A stretch of DNA of 64,000 nt from Deltaproteobacteria bacterium (GCA_016218815.1 JACRCX010000069.1:25581-89580); one strand, 5' to 3'; shown: positions 8,601 through 18,130, numbered from the stretch's first letter. Program-made: numbers and translations. Notes: generated by a model from the letters alone, not told the origin.

Positions 8601-9278
8601 CTACTGCGGGGGTTGAGGGGCCGACTCGGTCTTCGCCGCCTTCCGCGCGCGAAGATACTCGACGGCGATCGGGATGACGGAGATCGCGACGATCGCGACG
8701 ATGACGTAGTGGAACCGCGTCTTCACGATCGGGAGGTCGGCGAAGTAGTACCCGCCCAGGAGGAAGAGCAGCACCCAGGCGACGCCGCCCGAGACGTTGT
8801 ACGTCGCGAAGCGCAGGTACCTCATCTTGCCGATGCCGGCCACGAACGGCGCGAACGTGCGGATGATCGGCACGAACCGCGCCAGGACGATCGTCTTGCC
8901 GCCGTGCTTCTCGTAGAATTCCTGCGCCCGGACCAGGTGCCGCTTGTTGAGCAGCCGGGAGTTCTCCCGGGAAAAGACCTTCGGGCCTACCCAGCGGCCG
9001 ATCGAGTAGTTGACCGCGTCGCCGCCCACCGCCGCCACGCAGAGCAGCGGCGCCATCAAGGGAAGATCGATCGGCGACCCGGCACTCGCCGACAGGGCCC
9101 CGACGGCGAAGAGCAGCGAGTCCCCGGGCAGGAACGGCGTCACCACCAGTCCCGTCTCGCAGAAGATGACCGCGAAAAGCACCACGTAGAGCCAGGGGCC
9201 CAGCGACCCGGCCCACGAGTTGAGATGCTCGTTCAGGTGGAAGAAGATGTCCCAGAGGTCGCGAATCAACTGCATCAT
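8601..9278 (-). CDS. DedA/VTT-family membrane protein (second copy)
   Basis: 225-aa inner-membrane protein closely fitting classical DedA. The first half has the ETGLVVTPFLPGDSLLF re-entrant motif, and the second half has ARFVPIIRTFAPFVAGIG, with the conserved Arg residues needed for function in the family. Hydrophobic segments near residues 30-50, 65-90, 150-175 and 185-205 are consistent with the family topology. The protein starts with two adjacent Met codons (9278 and 9275); either is possible. It resembles the E. coli YqjA/YghB type more than the shorter copy at 4227-4871. Its upstream region meets the M3 peptidase gene divergently. Confidence 0.9.
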   Translation of the reverse strand: MMQLIRDLWDIFFHLNEHLNSWAGSLGPWLYVVLFAVIFCETGLVVTPFLPGDSLLFAVGALSASAGSPIDLPLMAPLLCVAAVGGDAVNYSIGRWVGPKVFSRENSRLLNKRHLVRAQEFYEKHGGKTIVLARFVPIIRTFAPFVAGIGKMRYLRFATYNVSGGVAWVLLFLLGGYYFADLPIVKTRFHYVIVAIVAISVIPIAVEYLRARKAAKTESAPQPPQ

Positions 9279-9362
9279 GCCGTGTCCCCGTCCGGCCCCG
9301 CGAGGCGCGAAGCGCCGCAACATACGGGATCGGCAGCGACGCGGCAAGCGAGGGAGCACGCT

Positions 9363-9390
9363 GGTCGCTTGTCGCCGGTCGCTTGTCGCT
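9363..9390. repeat. 14-bp tandem duplication
   Basis: GGTCGCTTGTCGCC is followed directly by GGTCGCTTGTCGCT in the divergent region between dedA and the M3 peptidase gene. Confidence 0.6.
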
Positions 9391-9499
9391 GGTCCGGGCG
9401 AACTCTCGCCGCGCACGAGTCCGGGATGTGGTACCGTCCGGTGCGACTGGACCGTACGGCTCGTTTCGACGCCTCGCCAGGCCGCCAAGGAGGATTGCC

Positions 9500-11464
9500 G
9501 TGAATCGCGACCGCATGCCCGCAATGCTGTTGACGCTCGTCCTCGCCGCGCTCGGCTGCCCCGGCCCGGCCGGGGTGCCCAATCCCGAGCCGCCAGCCAA
9601 CCCGCCCCGCACGGTCCCCGATGCCAGCATGGAGCGGGCGCAGATTCCGCCGCAGTACCTCTGGGACCTCTCGCCGCTGTTCCCCGACGAGGCGGCGTTC
9701 GAGGAGGGGCTGGCGCAGGCGGCGACGCAGCACGAGGAGCTGGCGCGATGCCGCGGCACCTTGGCCGATCCCGATCGGCTCGAGGCGTGTCTCGATCTGT
9801 ACTTCGGGCTTCGTCTGCTGACCTACCGCGCCGGCCTGTACGCCAACCTGCGGCAGGAGACCGACATCGAGTCGTCGGAGGCACAGGCGCGGTTCGACCG
9901 CGCGCAGGACGCGTTGTTCGACCTCATGGGCCTCGCGGCGAGCTTCCGCGGCGAAGTCCTGGCGTGGGACGACGCGACGCTGACGGCGGCCTGCGAGAGC
10001 CGCCCCAAGCTTGCCGGCTTCCGTCCGTACCTCGATCGGATCCGCGAACGACGGGACCATGTGCTCGGCGAGGAGGCCGAGCGCGTGCTCTCGCTCGCGG
10101 GCGACAACCAGTGGGCGGAGATCGACCTCAACGAAATCCCCTCCGACCACGAGAAGGCGTTCAAGGCGCTGCTGGCCGAAATCCCGCTGCCGGACATCAC
10201 CGACGAGAGCGGGACGCCGGTGCCGCTGACCCTGTCCAACTACGGCCGGTACCGGGCCTCGCCGGAGCGGCGCGTGCGCGAATCGGCGGTGGAGGGCCTG
10301 TTCGGGGCGTTGCGCTCGTTCGACGCCACGTTCGCCGCGCTGCTCGCCGGCCAGGCCGGCTTCAACGTCTTCCTCGCCCGCGCCCGCGGCTACGACACCG
10401 CGCTCGACGCCTACCTCTGGCGCGACCAGGTCGACCCCGCGATCTACATCAACCTCATCAAGGGCGTGGAAGCGAACGTCGCGCCCCTGCAGCGCTACCT
10501 GCGCTTCCGCAAGCAGCAGATGGGCCTGGACGAGCTGCACATCTACGACCTGTACACGCCGCTGGTGCCGGTCGTCGAGCGGCGGATCCCGTACGAGAGC
10601 GCGGAGGAGCAGATCGCGGCGGCGTTGGCCCCGCTGGGCGACGACTACCTGTCGGTCCTGCGCCCGGCGCTCGACCCGCGCAACGGGTGGATCGACGTCT
10701 TCCCCCACCGCGACAAGCGCAGCGGCGCCTTCTCGGCGAGCATGTACGGCGAGCACCCCTACGTGTTCGTGAACTACTTCGAGGAGCTGGACGACATGCT
10801 GACGGTGGCGCACGAGTACGGCCACGCGATGCACAGCTTCCTCGCGATGCAGAGCCAGCCCTACGTCACCGCGAACTACACGATGCTCATCGCCGAGACC
10901 GCCTCGACGTTCAACGAGGTCCTCGTGCTGCGGCACCGGATCGACGAGGCGTCCGACGACGACGAGCGGCTGTACCTCCTGGGCGAGCTGGTGGAGACCA
11001 TCCGCACGACGATCTACCGTCAGGCGCTGTTCGCCGCCTTCGAGCTGGAGGTGCACACGGCCGTCGAGCAGGGGACGCCGGTGACGGCGGAGTTCCTCGA
11101 GCAGACGTACATCGACCTGCTCCGCCGCTTCTACGGCGATGCGCTGACCCTGGGCGAGAACGACGGCATGGAGTGGGCCTACATCCCGCACTTCTACTAC
11201 AAGTACTACGTCTACAGCTACACGGGCGGGCTCCTGTCGGGGATCGCGCTGGGGGAGCGCGTCCTGGCGGGGGGCGAGGCGGAGCGCGACGCCTACCTGG
11301 GCATGCTTCGTTCCGGCTCCTCCAAGCCGCCGCTCGATCTGCTCCGCGGCGCCGGCGTGGATCCGAGCGACCCCGCCGTGGTCGAGGCCGCGGCACGGCT
11401 GCTGGACGACTCGCTCAACCGCATGGAGGAGATCCTCGCGCGCCGCCACGCCCCCGACTCGTAG
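9500..11464 (+). CDS. M3-family oligoendopeptidase F, predicted lipoprotein
   Basis: 654-aa zinc metallopeptidase of the M3 family (PepF/thimet type), which cleaves short peptides. The catalytic HEYGH motif is at residues 438-442 (Zn ligands His438 and His442, base Glu439) and the third ligand is Glu466 in IAETAST. The C-terminal HFYYKYYVYSYTGG stretch is the substrate-binding Tyr/His region of the family. Start GTG 9500 has a near-ideal AAGGAGGA five nt upstream. The first 20 residues form a lipoprotein-like signal ending in AALGC, so unlike most PepF enzymes this one is probably exported and lipid-anchored. A Pro-rich linker follows the Cys. Confidence 0.92.
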   Translation: MNRDRMPAMLLTLVLAALGCPGPAGVPNPEPPANPPRTVPDASMERAQIPPQYLWDLSPLFPDEAAFEEGLAQAATQHEELARCRGTLADPDRLEACLDLYFGLRLLTYRAGLYANLRQETDIESSEAQARFDRAQDALFDLMGLAASFRGEVLAWDDATLTAACESRPKLAGFRPYLDRIRERRDHVLGEEAERVLSLAGDNQWAEIDLNEIPSDHEKAFKALLAEIPLPDITDESGTPVPLTLSNYGRYRASPERRVRESAVEGLFGALRSFDATFAALLAGQAGFNVFLARARGYDTALDAYLWRDQVDPAIYINLIKGVEANVAPLQRYLRFRKQQMGLDELHIYDLYTPLVPVVERRIPYESAEEQIAAALAPLGDDYLSVLRPALDPRNGWIDVFPHRDKRSGAFSASMYGEHPYVFVNYFEELDDMLTVAHEYGHAMHSFLAMQSQPYVTANYTMLIAETASTFNEVLVLRHRIDEASDDDERLYLLGELVETIRTTIYRQALFAAFELEVHTAVEQGTPVTAEFLEQTYIDLLRRFYGDALTLGENDGMEWAYIPHFYYKYYVYSYTGGLLSGIALGERVLAGGEAERDAYLGMLRSGSSKPPLDLLRGAGVDPSDPAVVEAAARLLDDSLNRMEEILARRHAPDS

Positions 11465-11534
11465 ATCCCCCCTCCCCTCCTGTCGGTCCCCCCTCGACTC
11501 GCAGGGCCTCGCTCGGGGCAGGCCAGCCCCCGAC

Positions 11535-12548
11535 TCACTCCCGACCCGGAGTCGGCAGGCGCTCGCGCGGCACCGTCCGGTGCGGCGGAAGCTCCGTCGC
11601 GCGCGGGGCGTCCCGCGTGGCCGCGATCGGCTCCGGGCGCACGTGCGCCGACCCCATCGGCTCGTCGGGCAACGCCCGGTGCTCGGGCAGGGTCGTCGCG
11701 CCCGGCGCGTCGCGGACGGCAGGAACGGGCGTCGGCTGCTGGGACCGATCCGGTATCGCCGCCGCCTCCCGGATGATCACCCGCTCCGGAGACACCCGCT
11801 CGGTCTCCGCGGCGGGTGGGAGAACCAGGCGCAACGCGGACTTCTCTCGCGGTGTCGCCGCCGGCTCGTCGTCGGTGCGGATCAGGACCCAAGGCTCGTC
11901 CACGGCCGCCGCGCCGCAGGCCCGGGCGCCCTGGTCCATGCGCAGCCCGAGGGGCACCCGGGCCAGCGCGTCGATCGCCTCGTCGTGGCCCAGGATGTGT
12001 TGGGCGAGATCCTCGCGTCCCAGGTCCTGGCGCCGGGCGAAGGCCCAGGTCTCGGCCACCTTGCAGGCGAGCGCGGCGGGGCGCACCGGCGCCCAGCCCA
12101 CGACGTCGTCCGACGTGCGCCAATCAACCCACGCCGCGGCCCACCGGCTCCCCGGTTTCCACACCCAGCCCAGCGACGGGTCGCGGAACCAGCTTCCGTA
12201 GTGGAAGACGATCCTGCCCCACGACCAGGCCGATTCGAACTGCCGGCCCAGCGGCGTCTCGACCCATCGGCCGCCGCTCAGGTACGGGACGAAGTCCGTC
12301 CCGACGACCGAATCGTCCGGACGCCACACCGAGCCGGCCTCCGCAACCTCGTGCCAGCTTCCGTGCGGGGCGAGCGCCTCCTCGATGGTGACGAGCTGGG
12401 ACGCCCCGGTCTCTCCCGACGCGTACATCGGGGCGGCAGGGCTGGCGGCGGCGGCCCCCTCGGGACAGTACCGGAACGCGAACGGCGCGACGGCGAACGC
12501 AGCCGCGACGATCACGACCCGGCGCGCATTGCCGAATCTCCATCTCAT
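11535..12548 (-). CDS. Exported DUF6600-like protein
   Basis: 337-aa secreted protein of unknown function. An N-terminal signal (hydrophobic from about residue 9, AAAA-rich cleavage region) is followed by a Trp-rich domain with repeats of the form GRWVETPLG, GRIVFHYGSWF, LGWVWKPGSRW and VDWRTSDDVVGWAPV. This periodic Gly-Trp pattern is like DUF6600-type periplasmic proteins. The C-terminal third is Pro/Arg/Glu-rich and probably disordered. Start ATG 12548 is supported by GGGAGGTGCACC upstream. The 209-nt gap to apt contains a promoter-like pair at 12611-12640. The domain match is from pattern memory and uncertain. Confidence 0.6.
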   Translation of the reverse strand: MRWRFGNARRVVIVAAAFAVAPFAFRYCPEGAAAASPAAPMYASGETGASQLVTIEEALAPHGSWHEVAEAGSVWRPDDSVVGTDFVPYLSGGRWVETPLGRQFESAWSWGRIVFHYGSWFRDPSLGWVWKPGSRWAAAWVDWRTSDDVVGWAPVRPAALACKVAETWAFARRQDLGREDLAQHILGHDEAIDALARVPLGLRMDQGARACGAAAVDEPWVLIRTDDEPAATPREKSALRLVLPPAAETERVSPERVIIREAAAIPDRSQQPTPVPAVRDAPGATTLPEHRALPDEPMGSAHVRPEPIAATRDAPRATELPPHRTVPRERLPTPGRE

Positions 12549-12610
12549 GGTGCACCTCCCTCGGCGCCCGCGCGCAGAACCCTCGCGGCGGGGCAACCGG
12601 GGAGGGCGCC

Positions 12611-12640
12611 AGAATCCCGGCCGTCCCGTCCCGCGGGCAA
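12611..12640 (-). promoter_or_regulatory. Promoter candidate for the DUF6600-like gene
   Basis: On the minus strand TTGCCC (12640-12635) and GATTCT (12616-12611) have an 18-nt spacer. The -35 and spacing are identical to the pairs at 60-89 and 49318-49347. Confidence 0.4.
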
Positions 12641-12757
12641 CATAACGACGTGTCTGGTGGTGTCACGCACGCGCCGGGCGACGGCGCAGTCGTTGCGAAT
12701 CCCGGCCGCCGCCCGGCTGCCGACGCAACCACGCCGCGGCGGCGGCTCCGGGCCTGA

Positions 12758-13288
12758 CTACTCGTAGCGCACGATCGAGAACACCGGGACGCCGCGGAGC
12801 TTCTTGCGGCCGTGGAGGAAGCCCAACTCGACGACGAAGGCGGCCTCGAGGACGCGGGCGCCGGAGCGACGCGCGAGGCGCACGGTGGCGGCCGCCGTGC
12901 CGCCGGTCGCCAGCAGGTCATCGACGACCACCACGCGGTCGCCCTGGCGCACGGCGTCGACGTGCATCTCGACCGCATCCGTGCCGTACTCCAGCGCGTA
13001 CGTCTCCCGCCGCGCCTTCCACGGCAGCTTCCCCGGCTTGCGCACGGGCACGAATCCCACGCCGAGCTTGTGCGCCAGCGCCGCGCCGAAGATGAACCCG
13101 CGCGCCTCGACGCCGACCACCTTGGTCACCTTCTTCGCGCGGTAGCGCGACGCCAGGGCGGAGATGGCGGCGCGCAGGCCCTCGGGCGAGCCCACCACCG
13201 GCGTGATGTCCTTGAACACGATCCCCTTCTTCGGAAAGTCGGGGACGTCGCGGATCAGCGAACGGATCGTCGATTCGGCTCGGTTCAT
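12758..13288 (-). CDS. apt: Adenine phosphoribosyltransferase
   Basis: 176-aa cytosolic purine-salvage enzyme converting adenine and PRPP to AMP. Evidence: the N-terminal IRDVPDFPKKGIVFKDITP signature, the ARGFIFG loop, and the PRPP-binding motif VVVVDDLLATGGTAAA with paired Asp residues. Length and domain order match bacterial Apt. The ATG at 13288 overlaps the TGA of surE (ATGA), and AGGAGGAGG lies just upstream, so apt and surE form a two-gene nucleotide-metabolism operon. No abnormal features. Confidence 0.95.
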   Translation of the reverse strand: MNRAESTIRSLIRDVPDFPKKGIVFKDITPVVGSPEGLRAAISALASRYRAKKVTKVVGVEARGFIFGAALAHKLGVGFVPVRKPGKLPWKARRETYALEYGTDAVEMHVDAVRQGDRVVVVDDLLATGGTAAATVRLARRSGARVLEAAFVVELGFLHGRKKLRGVPVFSIVRYE

Positions 13289-14121
13289 CTTCCTCCTCCT
13301 GTGCGCGCGCGCGACGCCGACGCCGTGCCGCGCGATCTGGTCGGCGCTGCGGGACCCGCGTGACCCAGCATCTCCAGCAGCGCGCCGAACCGCCGGCGGG
13401 CGTCGCGCTGGGTCAGATCGAGCGTCAGCGGCGTGAGCGACGGGCGCCCTTGGGCGATGGCGCGGGTGTCGGCCCCGCGCTCGCCGTCGGCCTTGACCGG
13501 ATAGCCGCCGATGCGGGCCGCATGGGCCGAGCCGCCCACCCGCCGCACGGCGACCTCCTCGGGGTAGGCGCGGCGGCCGAGCCGTGCGAGGCGCGCCGGC
13601 CCGGTGACCCGGGGCGGAACGTTGAGGTTGAGCAGCACGCCGCGGCCGTCCGCCAAGGCGTGTGGACCGGAACGCAGCACGCGGCGGACGAGCTCCGCGG
13701 CGATGCGCGCCGCCTCGTCGAACCGCTCGCCCTCGGTCAGCGACACCGCGACGGAAGGCACGCCGCGCAGCGCCCCTTCGCGCGCCGCGGCGACCGTACC
13801 GGAGTAGATCGTGTCGGTCCCCAGGTTGGGACCATGGTTGATGCCGGAGACGACCACGGCGGGCCGGCGGGGAAGGAGACCGAACATCCCGACGAAGACG
13901 CAGTCCACGGGCGTGCCGTCGACTGCCCACCGGCGCGGCCCCAGCCGCTCGACCGGCAGCTCGCGGCGCAGCGTCAGCGAGTGGCTGCACGTCGAACGCT
14001 CGCCCGAGGGCGCGACCACCCACACCTCGCCCAGCGCCGCCATCGCCCGCTCCAGCGCGAGCAGTCCCGCCGCCTCGATGCCGTCGTCGTTGGTGAGCAG
14101 GATGAGCGGCCGTTTCCGCAC
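13285..14121 (-). CDS. surE: 5'/3'-nucleotidase SurE
   Basis: About 278-aa survival protein/nucleotidase that dephosphorylates nucleoside monophosphates using a divalent metal. Diagnostic motifs: N-terminal ILLTNDDG (metal-binding Asp-Asp), then SGINHGPNLG and YSGTVAAAREG. The GTG at 14121 is chosen because SurE proteins begin just before the ILLTNDDG strand. An in-frame TTG at 14157 directly after GGAGG would add 12 residues and cannot be excluded. The C-terminal 25 residues are Arg/Ala/Ser/Thr-rich and poorly conserved in type. It is coupled to apt by a 4-nt overlap and divergent from the UbiB-family gene. Confidence 0.92.
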   Translation of the reverse strand: MRKRPLILLTNDDGIEAAGLLALERAMAALGEVWVVAPSGERSTCSHSLTLRRELPVERLGPRRWAVDGTPVDCVFVGMFGLLPRRPAVVVSGINHGPNLGTDTIYSGTVAAAREGALRGVPSVAVSLTEGERFDEAARIAAELVRRVLRSGPHALADGRGVLLNLNVPPRVTGPARLARLGRRAYPEEVAVRRVGGSAHAARIGGYPVKADGERGADTRAIAQGRPSLTPLTLDLTQRDARRRFGALLEMLGHAGPAAPTRSRGTASASRARTGGGR

Positions 14122-14180
14122 GCCGGGCAAAGACCACGGGACGGCATCCGAAGTCAACCTCCGGCCCGACCTCGTCCCTC

Positions 14181-14209
14181 TTGGACCGCAGCGCGGGACT
14201 TGCTAGCCT
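14181..14209 (+). promoter_or_regulatory. Promoter candidate, near-leaderless, for the UbiB-family gene
   Basis: TTGGAC (14181-14186), 17-nt spacer, TAGCCT (14204-14209). The ATG is only 9 nt after the -10 box and no Shine-Dalgarno sequence precedes it, so the transcript would begin at or next to the start codon. Confidence 0.45.
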
Positions 14210-14218
14210 GCGGCCGGA

Positions 14219-15970
14219 ATGGACGACTCGCTGCCGCGCCCGGACGTTTGCGAGGAGCACCCGCCGACGGTGACGCCGGAAGCCGACGGCCACGTCCTGG
14301 TGCGGCCGATTCCGCGTTCGTTCCGCTTCCTCAAGGCCTATACCGCGACGTTCCGGGTGATCGGCTCGTACCTGTGGCTGCGCCTGAAGTCCCGCTTCCT
14401 GGGACGCGACTACTACGAGCGCCGGGTGCGGCGGGTGCACGTGCGCAGCGCGCAGCGGGTGGCGCGCACCCTGCTCTCGTTGCAAGGCCTGTTCATCAAG
14501 GTCGGACAGCTCATCTCGGTCATGACGAACTTCCTCCCGGAGGAGTTCCGCAAGGGGCTGGAGCAGCTCCAGGATCGGGTCCCGGCCCGGCCGTACGCGC
14601 AGGTGGCCCGACGCGTTCGCGAGGAGCTGGGGGCCGACCCGCACGAGCGGTTCGCGAGCTTCGACGAGCGGCCGATCGCGTCGGCGTCGCTCGGCCAGGT
14701 CCACCGGGCGACGACGAAGGACGGACGGCTGGTCGCGGTGAAGGTACAGCACGTCGGCATCGCCGAGGTCGTGCGCAAGGACCTGCGGACCATCCGGCGC
14801 ATCCTGTCGATCGTGCACCGCTTCTTCCCCGTCGGGAACCTCGACGAATACCACCACCAGATCCGCGAGATGGTCCAGGCCGAGCTGGACTTCACGCTCG
14901 AGGCGGACCACATCCGTCTCGTCACCCGGAACTTCCGCGACGAGCCGATGGTGCGCTTCCCGGAAGTGGTGCCGGAGCTGTCGACGAAGGCGGTGCTGAC
15001 CACGACCTTCTGCGAGGGCGTCAACGTCTCGCACGTCGAGGAGATCGACCGCTTGTGCGTCGACCGCAAGAAGCTGGCGAAGCTGCTCATCACCTCCTAC
15101 TGCCAGATGATCTTCGTCGATGGCGTCTACCACGCCGACCCGCACCCGGGAAATATCCTCGTCCGCGCCGACGGCTCGATCACGTTCCTCGACTTCGGCG
15201 CCATCGGCACGCTCTCGCCGTCGATGCGCGAGGGGATCCCGGAGTTCCTCGAAGGGGTGATCCGCCGCAACACGGCCCAGATCCTGGGCGCGTTGCGCAA
15301 GATGGGGTTCATCTCGGTCGCCGCGGACGAGGTGGTGGCCGAGCGGATCATCGAGTACTTCCACAAGCGCCTCCAGGAAGAGGTGCACATCGATTCGCTG
15401 AACTTGAAGGACGTCAAGTTCGACCCCAACCAGGTCTTCCGCAACCTGGCCGACCTCTCCGGCTTGGGCGTCTCCCTGCGCGACCTCACCGGCGCGTTCC
15501 GGGTCCCGCGCGACTGGGTCCTGCTCGAGCGCACCCTGCTCCTGCTCATGGGCATCTGCACCACGCTCGACCCCGAGACCCGCCCGATGGAGATCATCTA
15601 CCCCTACGTCCGCGAGTACGTGCTGGGACCGGAGCGCGACTGGACGCAGATCTTCGTCGAGTCGATCAAGGACACGGCGCTGTCCTACCTCACCCTGCCC
15701 GACCAGGTGCAGAAGTTCGTCCAGCGCTCGCTCAAGGGGCAGCTCGAGGTCCAGGTGCGTGGCCTGCCCCCGGTGCTCGAGCGCACCGCGCGCGGCGTGC
15801 GCCAGCTCACCTACGCCCTGCTCGGCGCCGGCGCCTGGCTCGGCTTCCTGTACTTCGACTACGCCGGGAATGCGGTCTGGAGGGAGCGCTGCCTGTGGGC
15901 CACGGGCACCGCGCTGGTCCTGATCGCCGGCTCGATCCTGGCCGGGCGTCGCAACGCGAGGAGGCGGTAG
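14219..15970 (+). CDS. UbiB/ABC1/AarF-family atypical kinase
   Basis: 583-aa protein of the ABC1 (UbiB/Coq8/ADCK) atypical protein-kinase-like family. The family KxGQ motif appears as KVGQLISVM near residue 95; ASLGQVHRA is the Ala-rich nucleotide loop; VAVKVQ carries the catalytic Lys; YHADPHPGNI and FLDFGAIG are the catalytic and metal-binding loops. The last 60 residues form two hydrophobic helices (GAGAWLGFLYF and ALVLIAGSILAG), giving a C-terminal membrane anchor. Family members support quinone biosynthesis or lipid homeostasis as ATPases. No ubi or men genes are adjacent, so the pathway is unassigned. It probably uses a leaderless-type promoter. Confidence 0.9.
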   Translation: MDDSLPRPDVCEEHPPTVTPEADGHVLVRPIPRSFRFLKAYTATFRVIGSYLWLRLKSRFLGRDYYERRVRRVHVRSAQRVARTLLSLQGLFIKVGQLISVMTNFLPEEFRKGLEQLQDRVPARPYAQVARRVREELGADPHERFASFDERPIASASLGQVHRATTKDGRLVAVKVQHVGIAEVVRKDLRTIRRILSIVHRFFPVGNLDEYHHQIREMVQAELDFTLEADHIRLVTRNFRDEPMVRFPEVVPELSTKAVLTTTFCEGVNVSHVEEIDRLCVDRKKLAKLLITSYCQMIFVDGVYHADPHPGNILVRADGSITFLDFGAIGTLSPSMREGIPEFLEGVIRRNTAQILGALRKMGFISVAADEVVAERIIEYFHKRLQEEVHIDSLNLKDVKFDPNQVFRNLADLSGLGVSLRDLTGAFRVPRDWVLLERTLLLLMGICTTLDPETRPMEIIYPYVREYVLGPERDWTQIFVESIKDTALSYLTLPDQVQKFVQRSLKGQLEVQVRGLPPVLERTARGVRQLTYALLGAGAWLGFLYFDYAGNAVWRERCLWATGTALVLIAGSILAGRRNARRR

Positions 15971-15995
15971 ATGGAGGGGGGCTGGGAGTTGGGGG

Positions 15996-16019
15996 CCCTT
16001 CGGCGGGCTCAGGGCAGGC
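15996..16019. repeat. Dispersed repeat CCCTTCG-N5-CTCAGGGCAGGC
   Basis: Matches, with a variable centre, the reverse complement of 55896-55920. It lies between the UbiB-family gene and the TonB receptor gene, inside what would be the N-terminal codons if the receptor ORF were extended to its first ATG at 15971. Confidence 0.6.
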
Positions 16020-16048
16020 CTGGGGGCCGGCAGAAGGCGGAGAATCGC

Positions 16049-18127
16049 GTGTTGCCGCCGGCAATCACGGGACCGATCTTGCGGCACGGGCGGGCGGCCG
16101 TCCTGGTCGCCCTCGTCGCGGTGCTCCCACCCCCGGCCGCGTCGGCCGATGCAGGTGCTGCGGCGCCCGCGTTCGCGGTCGAGACACCGTACGGGTCGGC
16201 ACCGCCGCCGGTGGCCGCTGCGGACACGCCGCCGGAGGCGGACGAGACGCTCGGCGACCCGTTCGATCCCCGCCTGCGGCTCGACCTGCCCGGTCTCCAG
16301 TTCCGGCCCCGCGACGTCTCGACCGCGGCACCATCGATCCTCGGCGTCGACGCGCGAAGGATCGTCACGACCATCGCCGGGGTGCGTGTGTCGTCGATCC
16401 TCGCCGGCGCCCGCGACGACGCGTTCTGGTCCCACCTCACGAACGGTGCGCTGCGGCTGGGGCCGTGGGTCGGACCCGATGCCGCCGCGCTGCGCGGCGA
16501 CGCGCTGGGCGGCACGATCGAGCTCGCGGCGCCGGAGCCGCCCGACGATCCCTACCGCCCGACCGACTTCGCGCTCGGCGGGCGGCTGGGCTGGGAGGGC
16601 GACACGGGCGGCCTGGCCGGCCACCTGCGCGCGGGCGTCCAGGTCGCCGACCTGCGGCTCGCGGCGGTCCTCGCCGGAGCGACGCCCGGGCTGACCGACG
16701 GACTGGCGGTGGACGACACGCGGACGGGCGAGGCCCTGGCGGGGGACGCGCTCTTCGACTTGCGCACGTCCGTGGGCGAGGACGACGCATTGCGGTTCGT
16801 GTTGCGCCTCGACGGTTCCTCGGGCCTCGTGCGGGGCGGCGAGAACCTGGGCCGCGGCTTCCTCCGCGTCGACGACGCAAGCGACACGCTGCTGGCCGTG
16901 TTGTGGCGGCACGGCGACCCCGGTCCGGGCGGCGTGACGGCCTGGGCGCTGGCCCGCACCTCCCGACGCTCGCTGCTCGCCTTCGACCCTCCCGCCGATC
17001 GCTGGAGCCGCTCGGACGAGACCCTGTGGACGGTGGCCGGCGGCGCATCCGCTTCCTTCGCCGAGAGCTGGTGGACCGTGGGACTGGCAGGCGAGTTGCG
17101 GGCCGAAGGCGTCTCGGCCGCGCTCTCGCGCGGCTTCTCCGCGGGCGGCGACACCTGGGGGGACCTGATGGGCGACTGGCCCTACCGCCCGCTGCTCGAC
17201 GGCTCGTCCCGCGCCGGCGGCTCGCTGGCTGTGGACGCGGAGCTTCGCCTGGGCGACGACGTCCGGGTCCGCGCGGCGGTGTCGCTGTTCGTCTACCGCC
17301 TGGTCCTGCCCGAGGATCCGTTCGGGCAGCAGGAGCCGGACCGCTACGGGGCGACGGAAAGCTGGGAGCTCGAGCCCGCCGCGGACCTGGGGGTCGCCTG
17401 GCAGCTCGGCAGCGGACTGGTGCTGGACGCACGGTTCGAGAGCGGCGCGCGGCCGCCCGACGCGGAGCAGCTTGCCGCGGCGGGGTTGCAGCCGGGTGCG
17501 GAGCTGCGCTGGGTCCCGGCCTACGGGCTCGAGCCCGAACGCTCGTACGGCGGGCAGGTCGGGTTGCGCTTCGAGGCCGGGATCGTCGATCTGCGGCTTG
17601 CCTACCACGTGCAGTGGATCGACGGCGCGGTGACGGCCGGGCCGCTCGGCGAGCCGGCGGGCGGCGAGCTGGCGGCGACGTGGCGCAATACGGAGGAGTT
17701 CGTGCAGGGCGGCGCACTGTCGGGTACCGTGTACCTCGACGGCGACTGGCCGTTGCGGTTCGTGCTCGAGTCGTCGCACGGCTGGCTCGAGGACGGCTGG
17801 GGCGGCCGGTACACGCCGCTCGAGGTGGCTCCGCTGTCGTTCCTGATCGAGCTCGCCTTCCGGCCGCCGGAGGGCGAGCTCGAGGCGGGGATCTACGGCG
17901 GGTACCGGTGGCGTCCGGGGAGCTGGGAGGCCTCGCCCGTGGAAGCGCGCCTGGCGGCATCCTGCGTCCTGGATTCGGTGTCGTGCGTCGATCGCGAGAC
18001 GATCCCGGTCGGGGCCTACCTGCGCTGGACGTTCTGGCGCGGGCTGGCGATGGTGGCGCGCGCGGGCGGCATGTCCTTCCAGGGCGACGGGCCGACCGTG
18101 CAGGGCTTCCTGACCGCGGCGTTTTGA
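16049..18127 (+). CDS. TonB-dependent receptor-like outer-membrane protein
   Basis: 692-aa outer-membrane protein. The start is placed at the GTG at 16049, since upstream codons from 15971 fall in a dispersed repeat; this gives a signal of the form RHGRAAVLVALVAVLPPPAASA. About residues 60-160 resemble a TonB plug (ILGVDARRIVTTIAGVRVS then LRGDALGGTIEL). The remainder alternates aromatic and hydrophobic residues typical of a 22-strand barrel and ends in TVQGFLTAAF, with the terminal Phe used by the assembly machinery. No clear TonB box was found. The substrate is unknown; there is no linked siderophore or vitamin gene. The DsrE-like gene follows after 41 nt. Confidence 0.8.
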   Translation: MLPPAITGPILRHGRAAVLVALVAVLPPPAASADAGAAAPAFAVETPYGSAPPPVAAADTPPEADETLGDPFDPRLRLDLPGLQFRPRDVSTAAPSILGVDARRIVTTIAGVRVSSILAGARDDAFWSHLTNGALRLGPWVGPDAAALRGDALGGTIELAAPEPPDDPYRPTDFALGGRLGWEGDTGGLAGHLRAGVQVADLRLAAVLAGATPGLTDGLAVDDTRTGEALAGDALFDLRTSVGEDDALRFVLRLDGSSGLVRGGENLGRGFLRVDDASDTLLAVLWRHGDPGPGGVTAWALARTSRRSLLAFDPPADRWSRSDETLWTVAGGASASFAESWWTVGLAGELRAEGVSAALSRGFSAGGDTWGDLMGDWPYRPLLDGSSRAGGSLAVDAELRLGDDVRVRAAVSLFVYRLVLPEDPFGQQEPDRYGATESWELEPAADLGVAWQLGSGLVLDARFESGARPPDAEQLAAAGLQPGAELRWVPAYGLEPERSYGGQVGLRFEAGIVDLRLAYHVQWIDGAVTAGPLGEPAGGELAATWRNTEEFVQGGALSGTVYLDGDWPLRFVLESSHGWLEDGWGGRYTPLEVAPLSFLIELAFRPPEGELEAGIYGGYRWRPGSWEASPVEARLAASCVLDSVSCVDRETIPVGAYLRWTFWRGLAMVARAGGMSFQGDGPTVQGFLTAAF

Positions 18128-18130
18128 GGC

